Numbered from the stretch's first letter, positions 1-7,078 are shown. The stretch: 18,382 nucleotides of DNA from Nitrospirota bacterium (GCA_015233265.1 JADFXZ010000025.1:1-18382), one strand, 5' to 3'. A program made the numbers and translations. The notes: generated by a model from the sequence alone, not told the origin.

Positions 1-128
1 CAGGCAGTAAGCGGGGCATAACGCATAGCTGGGTTTAATGTGTCATACCTGCTTGGGCGTAATCAGACAGATGAGTCAATGATTTGTGGCATGTGTGGCA
101 TTATCAAGTCAAAACTAAAATTAGGTGA

Positions 129-158
129 TTGACTTTTGCGGCAGCCAACTGCTATGCT
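129..158 (+). promoter_or_regulatory. Sigma-70-like promoter of the tol-pal operon
   Basis: A TTGACT hexamer at 129-134 is followed after 18 bp by TATGCT at 153-158. The bases TG at 150-151 sit one base before the -10, as in an extended -10 promoter. Transcription would begin near 165, giving a leader of only about 14 nt before the tolQ ATG at 179. No other promoter of this quality was seen before tolR-cpoB, so it probably drives the whole operon. This rests on sequence match only. Confidence 0.6.
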
Positions 159-178
159 AGAACAACTTATGGGGCTAT

Positions 179-823
179 ATGGATTATACAGCAGTTAACC
201 TGATACTCCAGGCTGGGTATGTAGTCAAGGGCGTGCTGTCAATGCTCCTGATTTTTTCAGTGGTGTCGTGGGGCATTATCTTCTACAAGTGGAGGTATTT
301 CTCGAAGGCAAGGCGCGAGTCCCTTGATTTCCTCAAGTATTTCCGGGCTGGAAGGGAGCCAGGCGGGCTTAACAAGCTGGCAAAGGCTTGTGAGATAAGC
401 CCACTTGCAAATATATACACTGCCGTATATGAGGACAACACACTAAGCGATATCGGCGACGTAAGAAGGGCGCTCAACAGGTATGGGGCGCTTGAGAGTG
501 CACGTCTTGAAAGTTATCTGAATTTTCTTGCCACAACCGGTTCCTCGACACCTTTTGTAGGGCTGTTTGGGACAGTGTGGGGCATTATGAATGCCTTTAG
601 AGGAATAGGGGCGGCCGGGTCTGCATCCCTTGCGGTTGTTGCCCCCGGCATCGCAGAGGCGTTGATAACTACGGCGGCGGGGCTTGCCGCTGCGATACCG
701 GCTGTCATTTTCTACAACTATTATTTAAGCATGGCAAAACGATTGATGATAGAGATGGATGACTTCTCGGAAGACCTCATAGCCTTTTTTGCCAACATAA
801 TGAACGAACCAAGAAGGAAGTGA
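179..823 (+). CDS. tolQ: TolQ, proton-channel subunit of the Tol-Pal system (MotA/TolQ/ExbB family)
   Basis: This inner-membrane protein forms, with TolR, the proton-driven motor that energises TolA for outer-membrane constriction and stability. The 214-residue length fits the family (about 210-230). Three membrane segments are visible: residues about 15-36, 122-142 and 155-181. The last two carry the family signature: a TTGSSTPFVGLFGTVWGI stretch at 119-136, and then an APGIAEAL-type helix rich in Ala/Thr (TTAAGLAAAIPA near 164-175). A large cytoplasmic loop lies between the first and second segments. The ATG at 179 is preceded by GGGG at 171-174 (a weak site with short spacing), but the N-terminus aligns with known TolQ starts. 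It is the first gene of tolQRAB-pal-cpoB and overlaps tolR by 4 nt. ExbB is an alternative by family, but the tolB/pal/cpoB context decides for TolQ. Confidence 0.95.
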   Translation: MDYTAVNLILQAGYVVKGVLSMLLIFSVVSWGIIFYKWRYFSKARRESLDFLKYFRAGREPGGLNKLAKACEISPLANIYTAVYEDNTLSDIGDVRRALNRYGALESARLESYLNFLATTGSSTPFVGLFGTVWGIMNAFRGIGAAGSASLAVVAPGIAEALITTAAGLAAAIPAVIFYNYYLSMAKRLMIEMDDFSEDLIAFFANIMNEPRRK

Positions 824-1218
824 AAGTAGAAAAAAACAGAAGCGTGATGTCAGAAATCAACGTAACCCCTCTTGTGGACGTTATGTTGGTTTTGCTGATA
901 ATCTTTATGGTAACCGCCCCGCTGATGAAACAGGGGCTGGACATAGACCTGCCAAAGACTAAAGGGGCTGCCCTGAGCAAAGAGGAACGCTTTACGATTT
1001 CTATAAAAAAGGATGGCGAGATATATCTCAACAAGGAAAAGCACACGATGGACTCACTTGTGAATAAACTCAAGGCGATAAGCCATGTAAATCCCGATGT
1101 GTATCTCGAGGCGGATAAAAACGTGCCATACGGCAAGGTTATAGAGATAATGGCAGAGATTAAGGCGGCAGGGATAGAAAAACTCGGCATGATAACCGAA
1201 CCAAAGTCTGCTAACTAG
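820..1218 (+). CDS. tolR: TolR, ExbD/TolR-family motor subunit
   Basis: Partner of TolQ in the proton-driven motor, with a single transmembrane helix and a periplasmic domain that binds peptidoglycan. At 132 residues it has the usual length. A positively charged N-terminus precedes the signature SEINVTPLVDVMLVLLIIFMV at residues 11-31, in which Asp20 corresponds to the essential proton-carrying Asp of the family. The periplasmic part continues with the typical G-L-D-I-D-L-P strand at 39-45. The start is a GTG at 820 inside the tolQ stop (GTGA overlap), which implies translational coupling. A-rich and AGGA sequence just before it is too close to be a clear ribosome binding site. An ATG at 847 would give a protein lacking the basic N-terminus, so the GTG is preferred but not certain. 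Confidence 0.94.
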   Translation: MKVEKNRSVMSEINVTPLVDVMLVLLIIFMVTAPLMKQGLDIDLPKTKGAALSKEERFTISIKKDGEIYLNKEKHTMDSLVNKLKAISHVNPDVYLEADKNVPYGKVIEIMAEIKAAGIEKLGMITEPKSAN

Positions 1219-1251
1219 CGCAACTGCCAGAATAAGGGGAAACGAGTTATT

Positions 1252-2169
1252 TTGATGAGGCAGCCGAGCGTTCAAATCAGCACGATAGCGTCGTTTTTGC
1301 TGCATACCGTTGTATTTGCGGTATTCATGTACACGGTAAAACATCAACCGCGCTTCGTCCTGCCAAAGCCATACACGGTCAAGCTGGTTTCCACTATAAA
1401 GGCGCCCACAGTCGAGCCGTCTTTGGGAGAGCCTCATGCTATACATAAACCGGCTGAAAAAGAGCTGCCCCCTGTGAAAGAAGAGGCGTCGAAGCCCCCG
1501 AAATATGAGATGAAAGAAAATCCAAAGCCAGCGCCGCAGCCACAGCCACAGCCACAAGTTGAGGCCCATAAGCCCGTGCCTGCTAAACCTCTGCCAGTTA
1601 AACCGCTGGAGGACAAAGGCCCAAAAGTAGTAAAAGAACCCCCAAAACCAGTTGATGCCAAGCCGGAAATAGCAAAGAAGTCCTCACCACAACCGGCACA
1701 GCCCATGCCACAGCCCATAAAAGAAGCACCCAAAGACACAGCAAAGGATGCCACCAGTGTCGAGGACAGAATTTCCATGTTGAAGTCTAAGAAGAAACTG
1801 CAACAACACGCAATGCTGCATTCTGTGGTGGATGTAGGTAAAAAGGATGTGAAAATGGGGCAAAGCCCAACCGGGGCAACCCAGAGCACATCGCCCAGTT
1901 TTGGCGATGCCGTCAACAATGAATACAGCGATATTGTGGGTGCCCATGTGAGGAAGCGCTGGGCATACCCAGAGAGCGCAAAGAAGAGTTTAGAGGCCAT
2001 TGTGGTCTTTACAATAAAGCAAGATGGAAGGATAGAGGGTATGAAACTTGAGAAATCATCGGGAAACAGCTTTTTTGACCGCTCTGCTCTAAGCGCGGTA
2101 AACAAATCCGTACCAATGCCCCAACCACCGCTTGACGCCTACGAGGTGGGGATAAGGTTTACGCAATGA
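1252..2169 (+). CDS. tolA: TolA-like protein (TonB/TolA family), periplasm-spanning energy transducer
   Basis: Links the TolQR motor to Pal/TolB at the outer membrane. Residues about 10-28 form the single N-terminal anchor (STIASFLLHTVVFAVFMYT). Residues about 45-170 are very rich in Pro and Lys, including a QPQPQPQ run near 93-99, which fits an extended periplasm-spanning arm. The C-terminal domain from about 222 to 305 looks like the TonB/TolA C-terminal fold: it has VRKRWAYP, then VVFTIKQDGRI, then SSGNSFFDRSALSAV, and ends with VGIRFTQ. The short Pro-rich arm (unlike the long Ala-rich helix of enterobacterial TolA) makes it TonB-like, but operon position between tolR and tolB decides for TolA. 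The first codon could be TTG at 1252 or ATG at 1255. AAGGGGA at 1234-1240 is the nearest ribosome binding site. The stop overlaps tolB by 4 nt. Confidence 0.88.
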   Translation: MMRQPSVQISTIASFLLHTVVFAVFMYTVKHQPRFVLPKPYTVKLVSTIKAPTVEPSLGEPHAIHKPAEKELPPVKEEASKPPKYEMKENPKPAPQPQPQPQVEAHKPVPAKPLPVKPLEDKGPKVVKEPPKPVDAKPEIAKKSSPQPAQPMPQPIKEAPKDTAKDATSVEDRISMLKSKKKLQQHAMLHSVVDVGKKDVKMGQSPTGATQSTSPSFGDAVNNEYSDIVGAHVRKRWAYPESAKKSLEAIVVFTIKQDGRIEGMKLEKSSGNSFFDRSALSAVNKSVPMPQPPLDAYEVGIRFTQ

Positions 2170-3473
2170 TCAATAGCCCAAACATTAACCAGGATATTAA
2201 GTTATCGAGAAAAATCGTATTGGCGGTCACCCTATCTCTGCTGGTACTCGTATGCCTGCACGTCAGTATGACTGAGGCACGTCTGTACATAGACATCAAC
2301 TCGCCGGGCCTCAAGAGGCTTCCTATTGCCGTAGTGGACTTTGCGGGAATTGCCGAGGGTACTGAGATGGCGGACATAATAAGAAGCGACCTGGATTTTA
2401 CGGGTCTGTTCGTGTTTATAAATAAGAACGCGTTTATAGAAAGCCCTACAGCGCCATTTAGTCCGGACAACTGGAGGCCTCTTGGCATTGACGCCGTTGT
2501 AAAGGGGACAGCCGAGCTTGAGCCAGACGGTGCGCTCAGTGTGGTTGCCTCCGTGTTTGACGTTGTGGAATCCAGCAACATATTGAAAAAGAAATACTCG
2601 TCGAGAAAGGATTCCATAAGGCCGCTAGCCCATAAGATCGCCGACGATATATATGAGGCGCTTACCGGCCAGAAGTCATATTTCAGTTCAAAGATAGTAT
2701 TTATTGGACAGGATGGAGACAGAAAGTCAATATATTTGATGGACTATGACGGTCAGCGACTAAAGAAGATAGTCTCTAAAGGCGATATAACTATGAAGCC
2801 TCATTGGTCGACTGATGGCAAGAAACTCTACTACTCATCGTTACGAAACAGAAGGTGGGGCATCTATGAGCTGGACTTCGATACAGTTTCAGAGGAAAAG
2901 CTCTTTTCCTCCGGGGCAACCGACCTCGTAGGAGATGTAACGCCAGATGGAAACTACCTGCTGTTTTCATCATCTTCAAAGGGAAACCCCAACATCTACC
3001 GCTTTCATCTGGGTTCGAAAGAGGCAACGCGTTTAACTCATTCGGACTACATAGAGGTGTCTCCGTCTGTGTCACCAGATGGCAAATCTATGGTTTATGT
3101 GGCAGATAAGAGCACCGTTCCCCAGCTGTATATAATGAGTATGGACGGGACGGACTCAAGGAGGCTGACCTTTGAGGGCCATTATAACAGCACACCAGAG
3201 TGGTCGCGAGCCGGGGATATGATAGTGTTTAGCGGCAGAGTTGGCGGCCAATTTCAGATCTATACGATTAAACCCAATGGCACAGACTTTAAGCAGTTAA
3301 CCGACACCGGCAATAACGAAGAACCATCGTTTTCACCTGACGGCAGGCTCATAACCTTTACGTCAGACAGAGACGGTGTAAAGGGTGTGTATGTAATGAC
3401 GTCAACCGGAGAGGGGCAAAAGAGAATATCACCCAGAAATATAAGGGCCTTCGGCCCTTCATGGTCACATTAA
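2166..3473 (+). CDS. tolB: TolB, periplasmic beta-propeller protein of the Tol-Pal system
   Basis: Periplasmic protein that binds Pal and TolA. The 435 residues match the family. A signal peptide is visible: basic residues near 12-17, a hydrophobic core at 18-32 and probable cleavage after TEA at 38, leaving a mature N-terminus RLYIDI like the TolB box. The N-terminal alpha/beta domain (about 39-175) carries PIAVVDFAG and SDLDFTGLF. Residues about 176-435 form a WD40-like propeller with recurring P-x-W/F-S-x-D-G blades, for example PHWSTDGKKLYYSS, DVTPDGNYLLFSSS, PSVSPDGKSMVYVAD, PEWSRAGDMIVFSGR and PSFSPDGRLITFTSD. The ATG lies within the tolA stop (ATGA), so the two are probably translationally coupled. 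The end of the gene contains a perfect 7-bp hairpin at 3443-3459. Confidence 0.96.
   Translation: MINSPNINQDIKLSRKIVLAVTLSLLVLVCLHVSMTEARLYIDINSPGLKRLPIAVVDFAGIAEGTEMADIIRSDLDFTGLFVFINKNAFIESPTAPFSPDNWRPLGIDAVVKGTAELEPDGALSVVASVFDVVESSNILKKKYSSRKDSIRPLAHKIADDIYEALTGQKSYFSSKIVFIGQDGDRKSIYLMDYDGQRLKKIVSKGDITMKPHWSTDGKKLYYSSLRNRRWGIYELDFDTVSEEKLFSSGATDLVGDVTPDGNYLLFSSSSKGNPNIYRFHLGSKEATRLTHSDYIEVSPSVSPDGKSMVYVADKSTVPQLYIMSMDGTDSRRLTFEGHYNSTPEWSRAGDMIVFSGRVGGQFQIYTIKPNGTDFKQLTDTGNNEEPSFSPDGRLITFTSDRDGVKGVYVMTSTGEGQKRISPRNIRAFGPSWSH
3443..3459 (+). other. Hairpin inside the 3' end of tolB, ahead of pal
   Basis: A perfect inverted repeat has arms AAGGGCC (3443-3449) and GGCCCTT (3453-3459) separated by TTC. 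It ends 11 bases before the tolB stop codon and 34 bases before the pal start. No T-run follows, so it is not a normal intrinsic terminator. It may stabilise or separate the pal message, but it also encodes the conserved end of TolB and may have no RNA role. Confidence 0.35.
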
Positions 3474-3493
3474 ACACACTTGGAGGTATAGAA

Positions 3494-4030
3494 ATGAAAC
3501 ACATATTTTTGCTGTTAATGCTGCTTGTGCTTGTCGTAACTGGCTGCGCAACGACAGACGTGGCAGTGCCAGACGACAAGAAGGGAAAGGATATAAGCAA
3601 AAGGGATAAGGATGGCAGAGACGACGTAGTAAAAATAGACAGAGATAAAATAAGAGACGGCGCCCTGACAGAAGAGCAAATCCGTGCACAGATGGCAAGT
3701 CTGTTTAAGGATATACATTTTTCGTATAACAGGTACGATGTGCCGGAAGAAGAAAAGGCAAGCATGAGAAAAATTGCTGACTGGCTGCTGAAAAACACAG
3801 GTGTCAGCGTACTGATAGAAGGCCACTGCGACGAAAGGGGCACAAACGAGTATAACCTTGCACTTGGCGACCAGCGTGCGCAATCGGTCAGGAACTATCT
3901 TGTGTCATTAGGGGTGCCTGCGCACAGGCTTGAGACGATTAGTTTTGGAAAGGAAAAACCGGCATGTAATGAACACGCGGAGGAGTGCTGGTTGAAAAAC
4001 AGAAGAGCGCACTTTGTGTCTAGTAAATAG
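3494..4030 (+). CDS. pal: Pal, peptidoglycan-associated outer-membrane lipoprotein
   Basis: Anchors the outer membrane to peptidoglycan and is the terminal partner of TolB/TolA. The start at 3494 is chosen over an in-frame ATG at 3461 because GGAGG at 3482-3486 lies 7 nt upstream and the resulting 178-residue protein begins with a clean lipoprotein signal: MKHIFLLLMLLVLVVTGC, lipobox VTGC, Cys18 as the acylated residue. A charged linker follows (about 25-65). The OmpA-like peptidoglycan-binding domain spans about 72-178, with DIHFSYNRYDV, the strongly conserved IEGHCDERGTNEYNLALG, RAQSVRNYLVSLGV and a final KNRRAHFV. The family's usual Asp and Arg contacts to diaminopimelate lie in these motifs. 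It lies between tolB and cpoB as in most diderms. Confidence 0.96.
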   Translation: MKHIFLLLMLLVLVVTGCATTDVAVPDDKKGKDISKRDKDGRDDVVKIDRDKIRDGALTEEQIRAQMASLFKDIHFSYNRYDVPEEEKASMRKIADWLLKNTGVSVLIEGHCDERGTNEYNLALGDQRAQSVRNYLVSLGVPAHRLETISFGKEKPACNEHAEECWLKNRRAHFVSSK

Positions 4031-4057
4031 CAGGCAAAAATAGGAGGAATACACATA

Positions 4058-5068
4058 GTGTTGAGGACTACAAAGATAATGTCTGTGCTAGTCATTCTGG
4101 CCTTGGCATCGTGCGCAACGGATGAATCCGCGAGGCTAAGGGCTGAGGTCAATGAACTGAAGAGGGCACAGCTTCAGCAAAGAGAAGATGTAACGGACAT
4201 ACAGAAACGGCTGTCGATATCTGATACTCAAAAAGGCAAGGCTGACATGTTAAACGCAATAAGGGAGAGTCAGGAGAGCCTGAACTCTAAGTCCACAAAT
4301 ATGTCCCGCGAGATGCAGCAGCTGTACGGACGTGTAGAGGAAAGGAAATTTTATGTTGACCGCGCCTTAGCTGACGCAAAGGCGGAACGCGACCTCCTAA
4401 AATCGCAGTTAGATATGGTATCGGGCGATATAAATGACCTCAAGGGAAGGCTTGAGCGCCTTGAGGCAGCCCTGCAGAAAAAGGGCATAGCAGTCGCCCG
4501 CCCTGACTCAGCGCCGGTGCCGAAGCCGCCGACATCGAAAGAACCGTCGTCCACTGCGCTGCCACCACCACCTCATTCTGCCCCGTCTGAGCCGGCACAC
4601 GAATCTGAGCCTAAGTCTGAGCCAAGCCCCAAGGTGGAGACAAGCCCTAAGGCAATTTATGACGCGGCCATGAAGGACTTCAGCAACGGCAAATACAAGG
4701 ACAGCAGGGAAAAGTTCAATCGAGTAATCAAGGAGTTTCCAACGAGTTCATTAGCCTCGAACGGAAATTTTTGGATTGGTGAGTCTTACTTTAAAGAGGG
4801 TAGCTACGAGGATGCCATTTTAAGCTACGATGTGGTGGTAAAAAAGTATCCGAACAGTGACAAAGTCCCTGGTGCAAAGTTAAAGCAGGCGCTGTCGTTT
4901 ATTGAGATAAAAGACCCGAAACCGGCACGAACAATACTCCAGCAAATCATAGACGACTATCCGCAGTCACCTGAGGCGGAACAGGCTAAGAAACATTTGC
5001 AATCGTTGGGCAATCCAGCAGCCCCTGCGAAGAAACCTGAAACAACGAAAAAGCCTCGTGCGCAGTAG
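4058..5068 (+). CDS. cpoB: CpoB/YbgF-type Tol-Pal coordinator, predicted as a lipoprotein
   Basis: Periplasmic TPR protein that in Enterobacteria coordinates outer-membrane constriction with peptidoglycan synthesis. The start is GTG at 4058, with AGGAGG at 4042-4047 ten bases upstream. The N-terminus MLRTTKIMSVLVILALASC carries a lipobox (LASC, Cys19), so this copy is predicted to be lipid-anchored rather than a soluble periplasmic protein. Residues about 25-145 are heptad-like and charged, fitting the trimeric coiled coil of the family. Residues about 148-197 are Pro/Ser/Glu-rich linker. Residues about 199-320 contain three TPR-like repeats (YDAAMKDFSNGKYKDSREKF, NFWIGESYFKEGSYEDAILSY, and ALSFIEIKDPKPARTILQQI). 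It ends with a basic Lys/Pro tail. It is the last gene of the tol-pal operon. The 336 residues are longer than the roughly 260 of E. coli because of the linker. Confidence 0.9.
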   Translation: MLRTTKIMSVLVILALASCATDESARLRAEVNELKRAQLQQREDVTDIQKRLSISDTQKGKADMLNAIRESQESLNSKSTNMSREMQQLYGRVEERKFYVDRALADAKAERDLLKSQLDMVSGDINDLKGRLERLEAALQKKGIAVARPDSAPVPKPPTSKEPSSTALPPPPHSAPSEPAHESEPKSEPSPKVETSPKAIYDAAMKDFSNGKYKDSREKFNRVIKEFPTSSLASNGNFWIGESYFKEGSYEDAILSYDVVVKKYPNSDKVPGAKLKQALSFIEIKDPKPARTILQQIIDDYPQSPEAEQAKKHLQSLGNPAAPAKKPETTKKPRAQ

Positions 5069-5083
5069 CGCGAATAATAAAGA

Positions 5084-5113
5084 TTGAAAATATCCGCGCT
5101 GCTGTAGTAGTAT
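5084..5113 (+). promoter_or_regulatory. Candidate promoter of the tRNA-Leu gene
   Basis: TTGAAA at 5084-5089 and TAGTAT at 5108-5113 are separated by 18 bp. They lie just after the cpoB stop and would place the transcription start near 5120, a few bases before the mature tRNA 5' end at 5127. The match to the -35 is 5/6 and to the -10 is 4/6. Read-through from the tol-pal operon remains possible, since no terminator is visible between them. Confidence 0.45.
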
Positions 5114-5126
5114 ATACATGTCAGTG

Positions 5127-5208
5127 GCCGAAGTGGTGGAACTGGTAGACACGCACGTTTGAGGGGCGTGTGGGGTAACCTATGGGGGTTCGAGTCCCCC
5201 CTTCGGCA
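5127..5208 (+). tRNA. tRNA-Leu, anticodon GAG
   Basis: A full cloverleaf can be folded. The acceptor stem is GCCGAAG (5127-5133) with CTTCGGC (5201-5207) plus discriminator A5208. The D arm contains AACTGGTAGAC. The anticodon stem is CACGT (5154-5158) with GCGTG (5166-5170) and loop TTGAGGG, so the anticodon GAG is at 5161-5163 and reads CUC/CUU. A long class II variable arm occupies 5171-5183, typical of tRNA-Leu. The T arm is GGGGG-TTCGAGT-CCCCC (5184-5200). The 3' CCA is not encoded (A5208 is followed by CTT), so it must be added by tRNA nucleotidyltransferase. A run of six T at 5210-5215 follows and may help end transcription. A recombinase remnant begins 36 bp downstream. Confidence 0.97.
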
Positions 5209-5243
5209 CTTTTTTATCCTTTATAATCAATAACTTGCAAAAA

Positions 5244-5477
5244 TTAATGCCGTTCTGGTTCCGTTCCGGTTTTTGGTTTGCCAAGTTTCACCACCTTGCC
5301 TCTGCTATTCACCTGATTTCTTAATTTAGCAGAGGTAGCATGATAATATTTCTGAGTCGTTCTGATATCTGTATGCCTCGCTAAGACCATTGCAACGAAA
5401 GGATTGACATAATCTTCAACCAATAGTGATATGAAAGAATGTCTTGTCGCCTCATAGAACGCGATTCCGGTACTAGA
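5244..5477 (-). pseudogene. C-terminal remnant of a tyrosine recombinase (phage-type integrase)
   Basis: Read on the minus strand, the frame ending at TAA (5244-5246) gives about 77 residues of a tyrosine recombinase catalytic tail. It contains FYEATRHSFISLLVE (box II with the conserved Arg-His), FVAMVLARHTDIRTTQKYYH (the LGHxxxxTTxxYxH region, with His and the nucleophilic Tyr still present), and NSRGKVVKL near the end. Upstream the frame stays open only to a stop at 5550-5552. The residues before about 5477 do not look like an integrase, so the core-binding domain and the first catalytic Arg are missing. No start codon or ribosome binding site is present, so it cannot be active. The position directly downstream of a tRNA gene is typical for site-specific integrases. 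Confidence 0.8.
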
Positions 5478-5710
5478 GTAGTAGTGCCAGTTATATGTAA
5501 ACGTTAAGCAAACCCTATCTTTGCAAGATAAATAACAGGAGTCATAATCCTAAAAAAAGCAGTAGAAAACAGCGAAGACTGGCTTATATCTTTATTTTAC
5601 AAAGTATTACAGCATCTGCGGAGCAGCACTTTTTGCCTACTTTCAGGTGAATACTTTTTTTCGAAAAAGGCTGATGATACCACAGTTTATCAGGGTGAAC
5701 TGCTTTTTCT

Positions 5711-6093
5711 ATGATTAAACGTTGCAGGATTATGAGCCGTATCGTTGCACTCATATACGACTGGTGGTCTATCTTTGTTAGTCTTGCCAATCCCACTAAA
5801 CACCATGATGCCATTCCAGCCGCTCTCTACTTCTTCATGCAGTTGCGAAACAAACAAAACATTCTGGACAGAGCAGTATTACCATAACAAGTACCCACGC
5901 AAGGGCAGGTGACGTGCAAGCCGTTGTGATAGCATTGGCGGCCTTTGTCAAGAAACTAAAAACATATGCGGAGCATTTGAATTCTGCAGAAAAAATGAAG
6001 ATTATTATCACATGCGCTTTTAGACTAATTCTACAAAAACCACCCGCTCAACCATTTTATTTTGCACTTATGCCAGGTGCTTTTGACACTTAA
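5711..6093 (+). pseudogene. IS1380-like (DDE) transposase, C-terminal fragment with frameshift
   Basis: Two adjacent plus-strand frames join into one family-like sequence. From 5711 the first frame reads IKRCRIMSRIVALIYDWWSI then FVSLANPTKHHDAI. Near 5811-5820 the frame changes, and from there SSRSLLLHAVAKQTKHSGQ, ITITSTHARAGDVQ, and LAAFVKKLKTYAEHLNSAEK run to the TAA at 6091-6093. I recall the order 'RIVALIYNWW..F..LA.P..H.EAITSRPLLLHAVARQT.H.GQ..ITITSTH' from the C-terminal end of IS1380-group transposases, so a single small indel explains the break. Sequence upstream of 5711 (about 5640-5710) may be a more degraded part, with stops in every frame. The catalytic DDE residues are not in this fragment. 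No terminal inverted repeats were identified. Confidence 0.7.
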
Positions 6094-6116
6094 CTGCCGT
6101 TTTTAGGATAAAAGCT

Positions 6117-7034
6117 CTACCACAAAGAAGACAAGGGCGTTTTCGACATGAATTCGTTGATGTCAGATATGAGCGGGATTCCTGCCCTGCCTCCTGCCTT
6201 AAGGCATTTCATCGCTGCAACGGCTGTGGCAAAACCAATGATTTTTTCATACGGCCAGTTGTTTAAGATACCATAGAGGCAGCCGCCGTGAAATACATCG
6301 CCGGCTCCTGTGGTGTCTACCGCCCAGATATCATACGCAGGGTGATAAAACACGCGGTCATCTATATGAGTTAAGCTGCCCTTAGCGCCAAGCGTGACAG
6401 CGGCAAATTTAACGCCTAAGCCGGTGAGCCGCTTGAGCGTCTCTGTGTGGACAGAAGCGCCGGACGAATATTTTTCACTGAATTTCTCCGAACACACGAC
6501 ATAGTCACATAGCGGGATGAGTTGATGTGACTTGGGGCGCACTGAACCGGCATCGAGCATGACGGGGATACCGAGGGATTTCGCCATCTCAGCGGCATGA
6601 ATCGAAGCGTCTTCCATGAGGCCGTCAAGGTGCAGAATTTGAGCGCCTTCAAGGAACGATTCATTCGCAGCGCATTCACCTTTTAGAGAACGTGACCAGA
6701 AGATCGTCCTGCCGGCGGTTTTTTTATTTATCAGAATGCAGGCAGTCTGAGAGCCGCCGCCTTGTTCTGTGAGCATGTATGAAATGTCAACGCCTTCGGC
6801 GATGAGACCTTTTTCTATTTTTTCACCTGCCTCATCGTCTCCGATAACTCCCATGAATCGTGTCTTAACCCCGAGGCGGCTTAACGTCACCAGTGCGGTA
6901 GCAACCGGCCCACCGCCTTCTATAATCCACGGCGAGACCTCGCACTTGGTGTCCTCATCGGGAAATGTATCGACGAAGGATAAGAAATCGAGGCTGCACT
7001 GCCCAAGACCGGCTACGAGGGCGTTATTATTCAT
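6117..7034 (-). CDS. PfkB/ribokinase-family carbohydrate kinase
   Basis: Predicted ATP-dependent kinase of a sugar or nucleoside; the exact substrate cannot be told. The 305 residues fit the family. The N-terminus GLGQCSLDFLSFVD is the typical first strand with a substrate Asp (Asp16). A glycine-rich GGGPVATALVTLSRLG at about 40-55 corresponds to PfkB signature 1 (usually GG-x-x-x-N-x-A; here the Asn position is Ala or Thr). The anion-hole/catalytic motif DTTGAGDVFHGG at 240-251 is PfkB signature 2, with catalytic Asp246. The ATG at 7034 has only a weak purine stretch before it. It is the last gene of a minus-strand run and lies beside the mobile-element scar, which starts right after its stop codon; its own reading frame looks intact. 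Confidence 0.88.
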   Translation of the reverse strand: MNNNALVAGLGQCSLDFLSFVDTFPDEDTKCEVSPWIIEGGGPVATALVTLSRLGVKTRFMGVIGDDEAGEKIEKGLIAEGVDISYMLTEQGGGSQTACILINKKTAGRTIFWSRSLKGECAANESFLEGAQILHLDGLMEDASIHAAEMAKSLGIPVMLDAGSVRPKSHQLIPLCDYVVCSEKFSEKYSSGASVHTETLKRLTGLGVKFAAVTLGAKGSLTHIDDRVFYHPAYDIWAVDTTGAGDVFHGGCLYGILNNWPYEKIIGFATAVAAMKCLKAGGRAGIPLISDINEFMSKTPLSSLW

Positions 7035-7078
7035 GTCATCTCATCAGGTATCTAAGGTCAATATATATCGTTTTTTAA

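Larger units (their letters stand above)
5209..6116. mobile_element. Decayed integrated element or IS graveyard next to tRNA-Leu
   Basis: This stretch of about 900 bp contains no intact gene. It holds the tail of a tyrosine recombinase pointing toward the tRNA, about 230 bp (5480-5710) where no family can be recognised, and the damaged C-terminal part of an IS1380-like transposase. An 8-bp inverted match, TTTTATCC at 5212-5219 and GGATAAAA at 6106-6113, sits at the two borders; it may be chance. No direct repeat of the tRNA 3' end was found by eye, so the far attachment site of a former island is either lost or lies outside the window. Confidence 0.6.

Noticed and set aside
1..128. Possible end of an upstream gene at the window start
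   Set aside because: All frames contain early stops and no family-like sequence could be read; nothing beyond the tolQ promoter is supported.
1537..1560. CCACAG-type short repeat inside tolA
   Set aside because: It simply encodes the Gln-Pro run in the periplasmic arm; no sign of a regulatory or mobile role.
1434..2105. Long minus-strand open frame of 223 codons inside tolA
   Set aside because: It is antisense to the Pro/Lys-rich part of TolA, giving a low-complexity Gly/Ser/Phe protein typical of a compositional shadow.
3461..3493. Upstream in-frame start for pal
   Set aside because: The ATG at 3494 has GGAGG at 7-nt spacing and gives a proper lipoprotein signal, whereas the earlier start overlaps tolB and would bury the signal.
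5584..5814. 76-codon minus-strand open frame in the gap after the tRNA
   Set aside because: It lies antisense to the transposase remnant, has no recognisable domain and no convincing ribosome binding site; the plus-strand homology explains this DNA better.
5184..6116. Search for a second copy of the tRNA 3' end as an island attachment site
   Set aside because: No convincing repeat of GGTTCGAGTCCCCC or the acceptor stem was seen downstream within the window.
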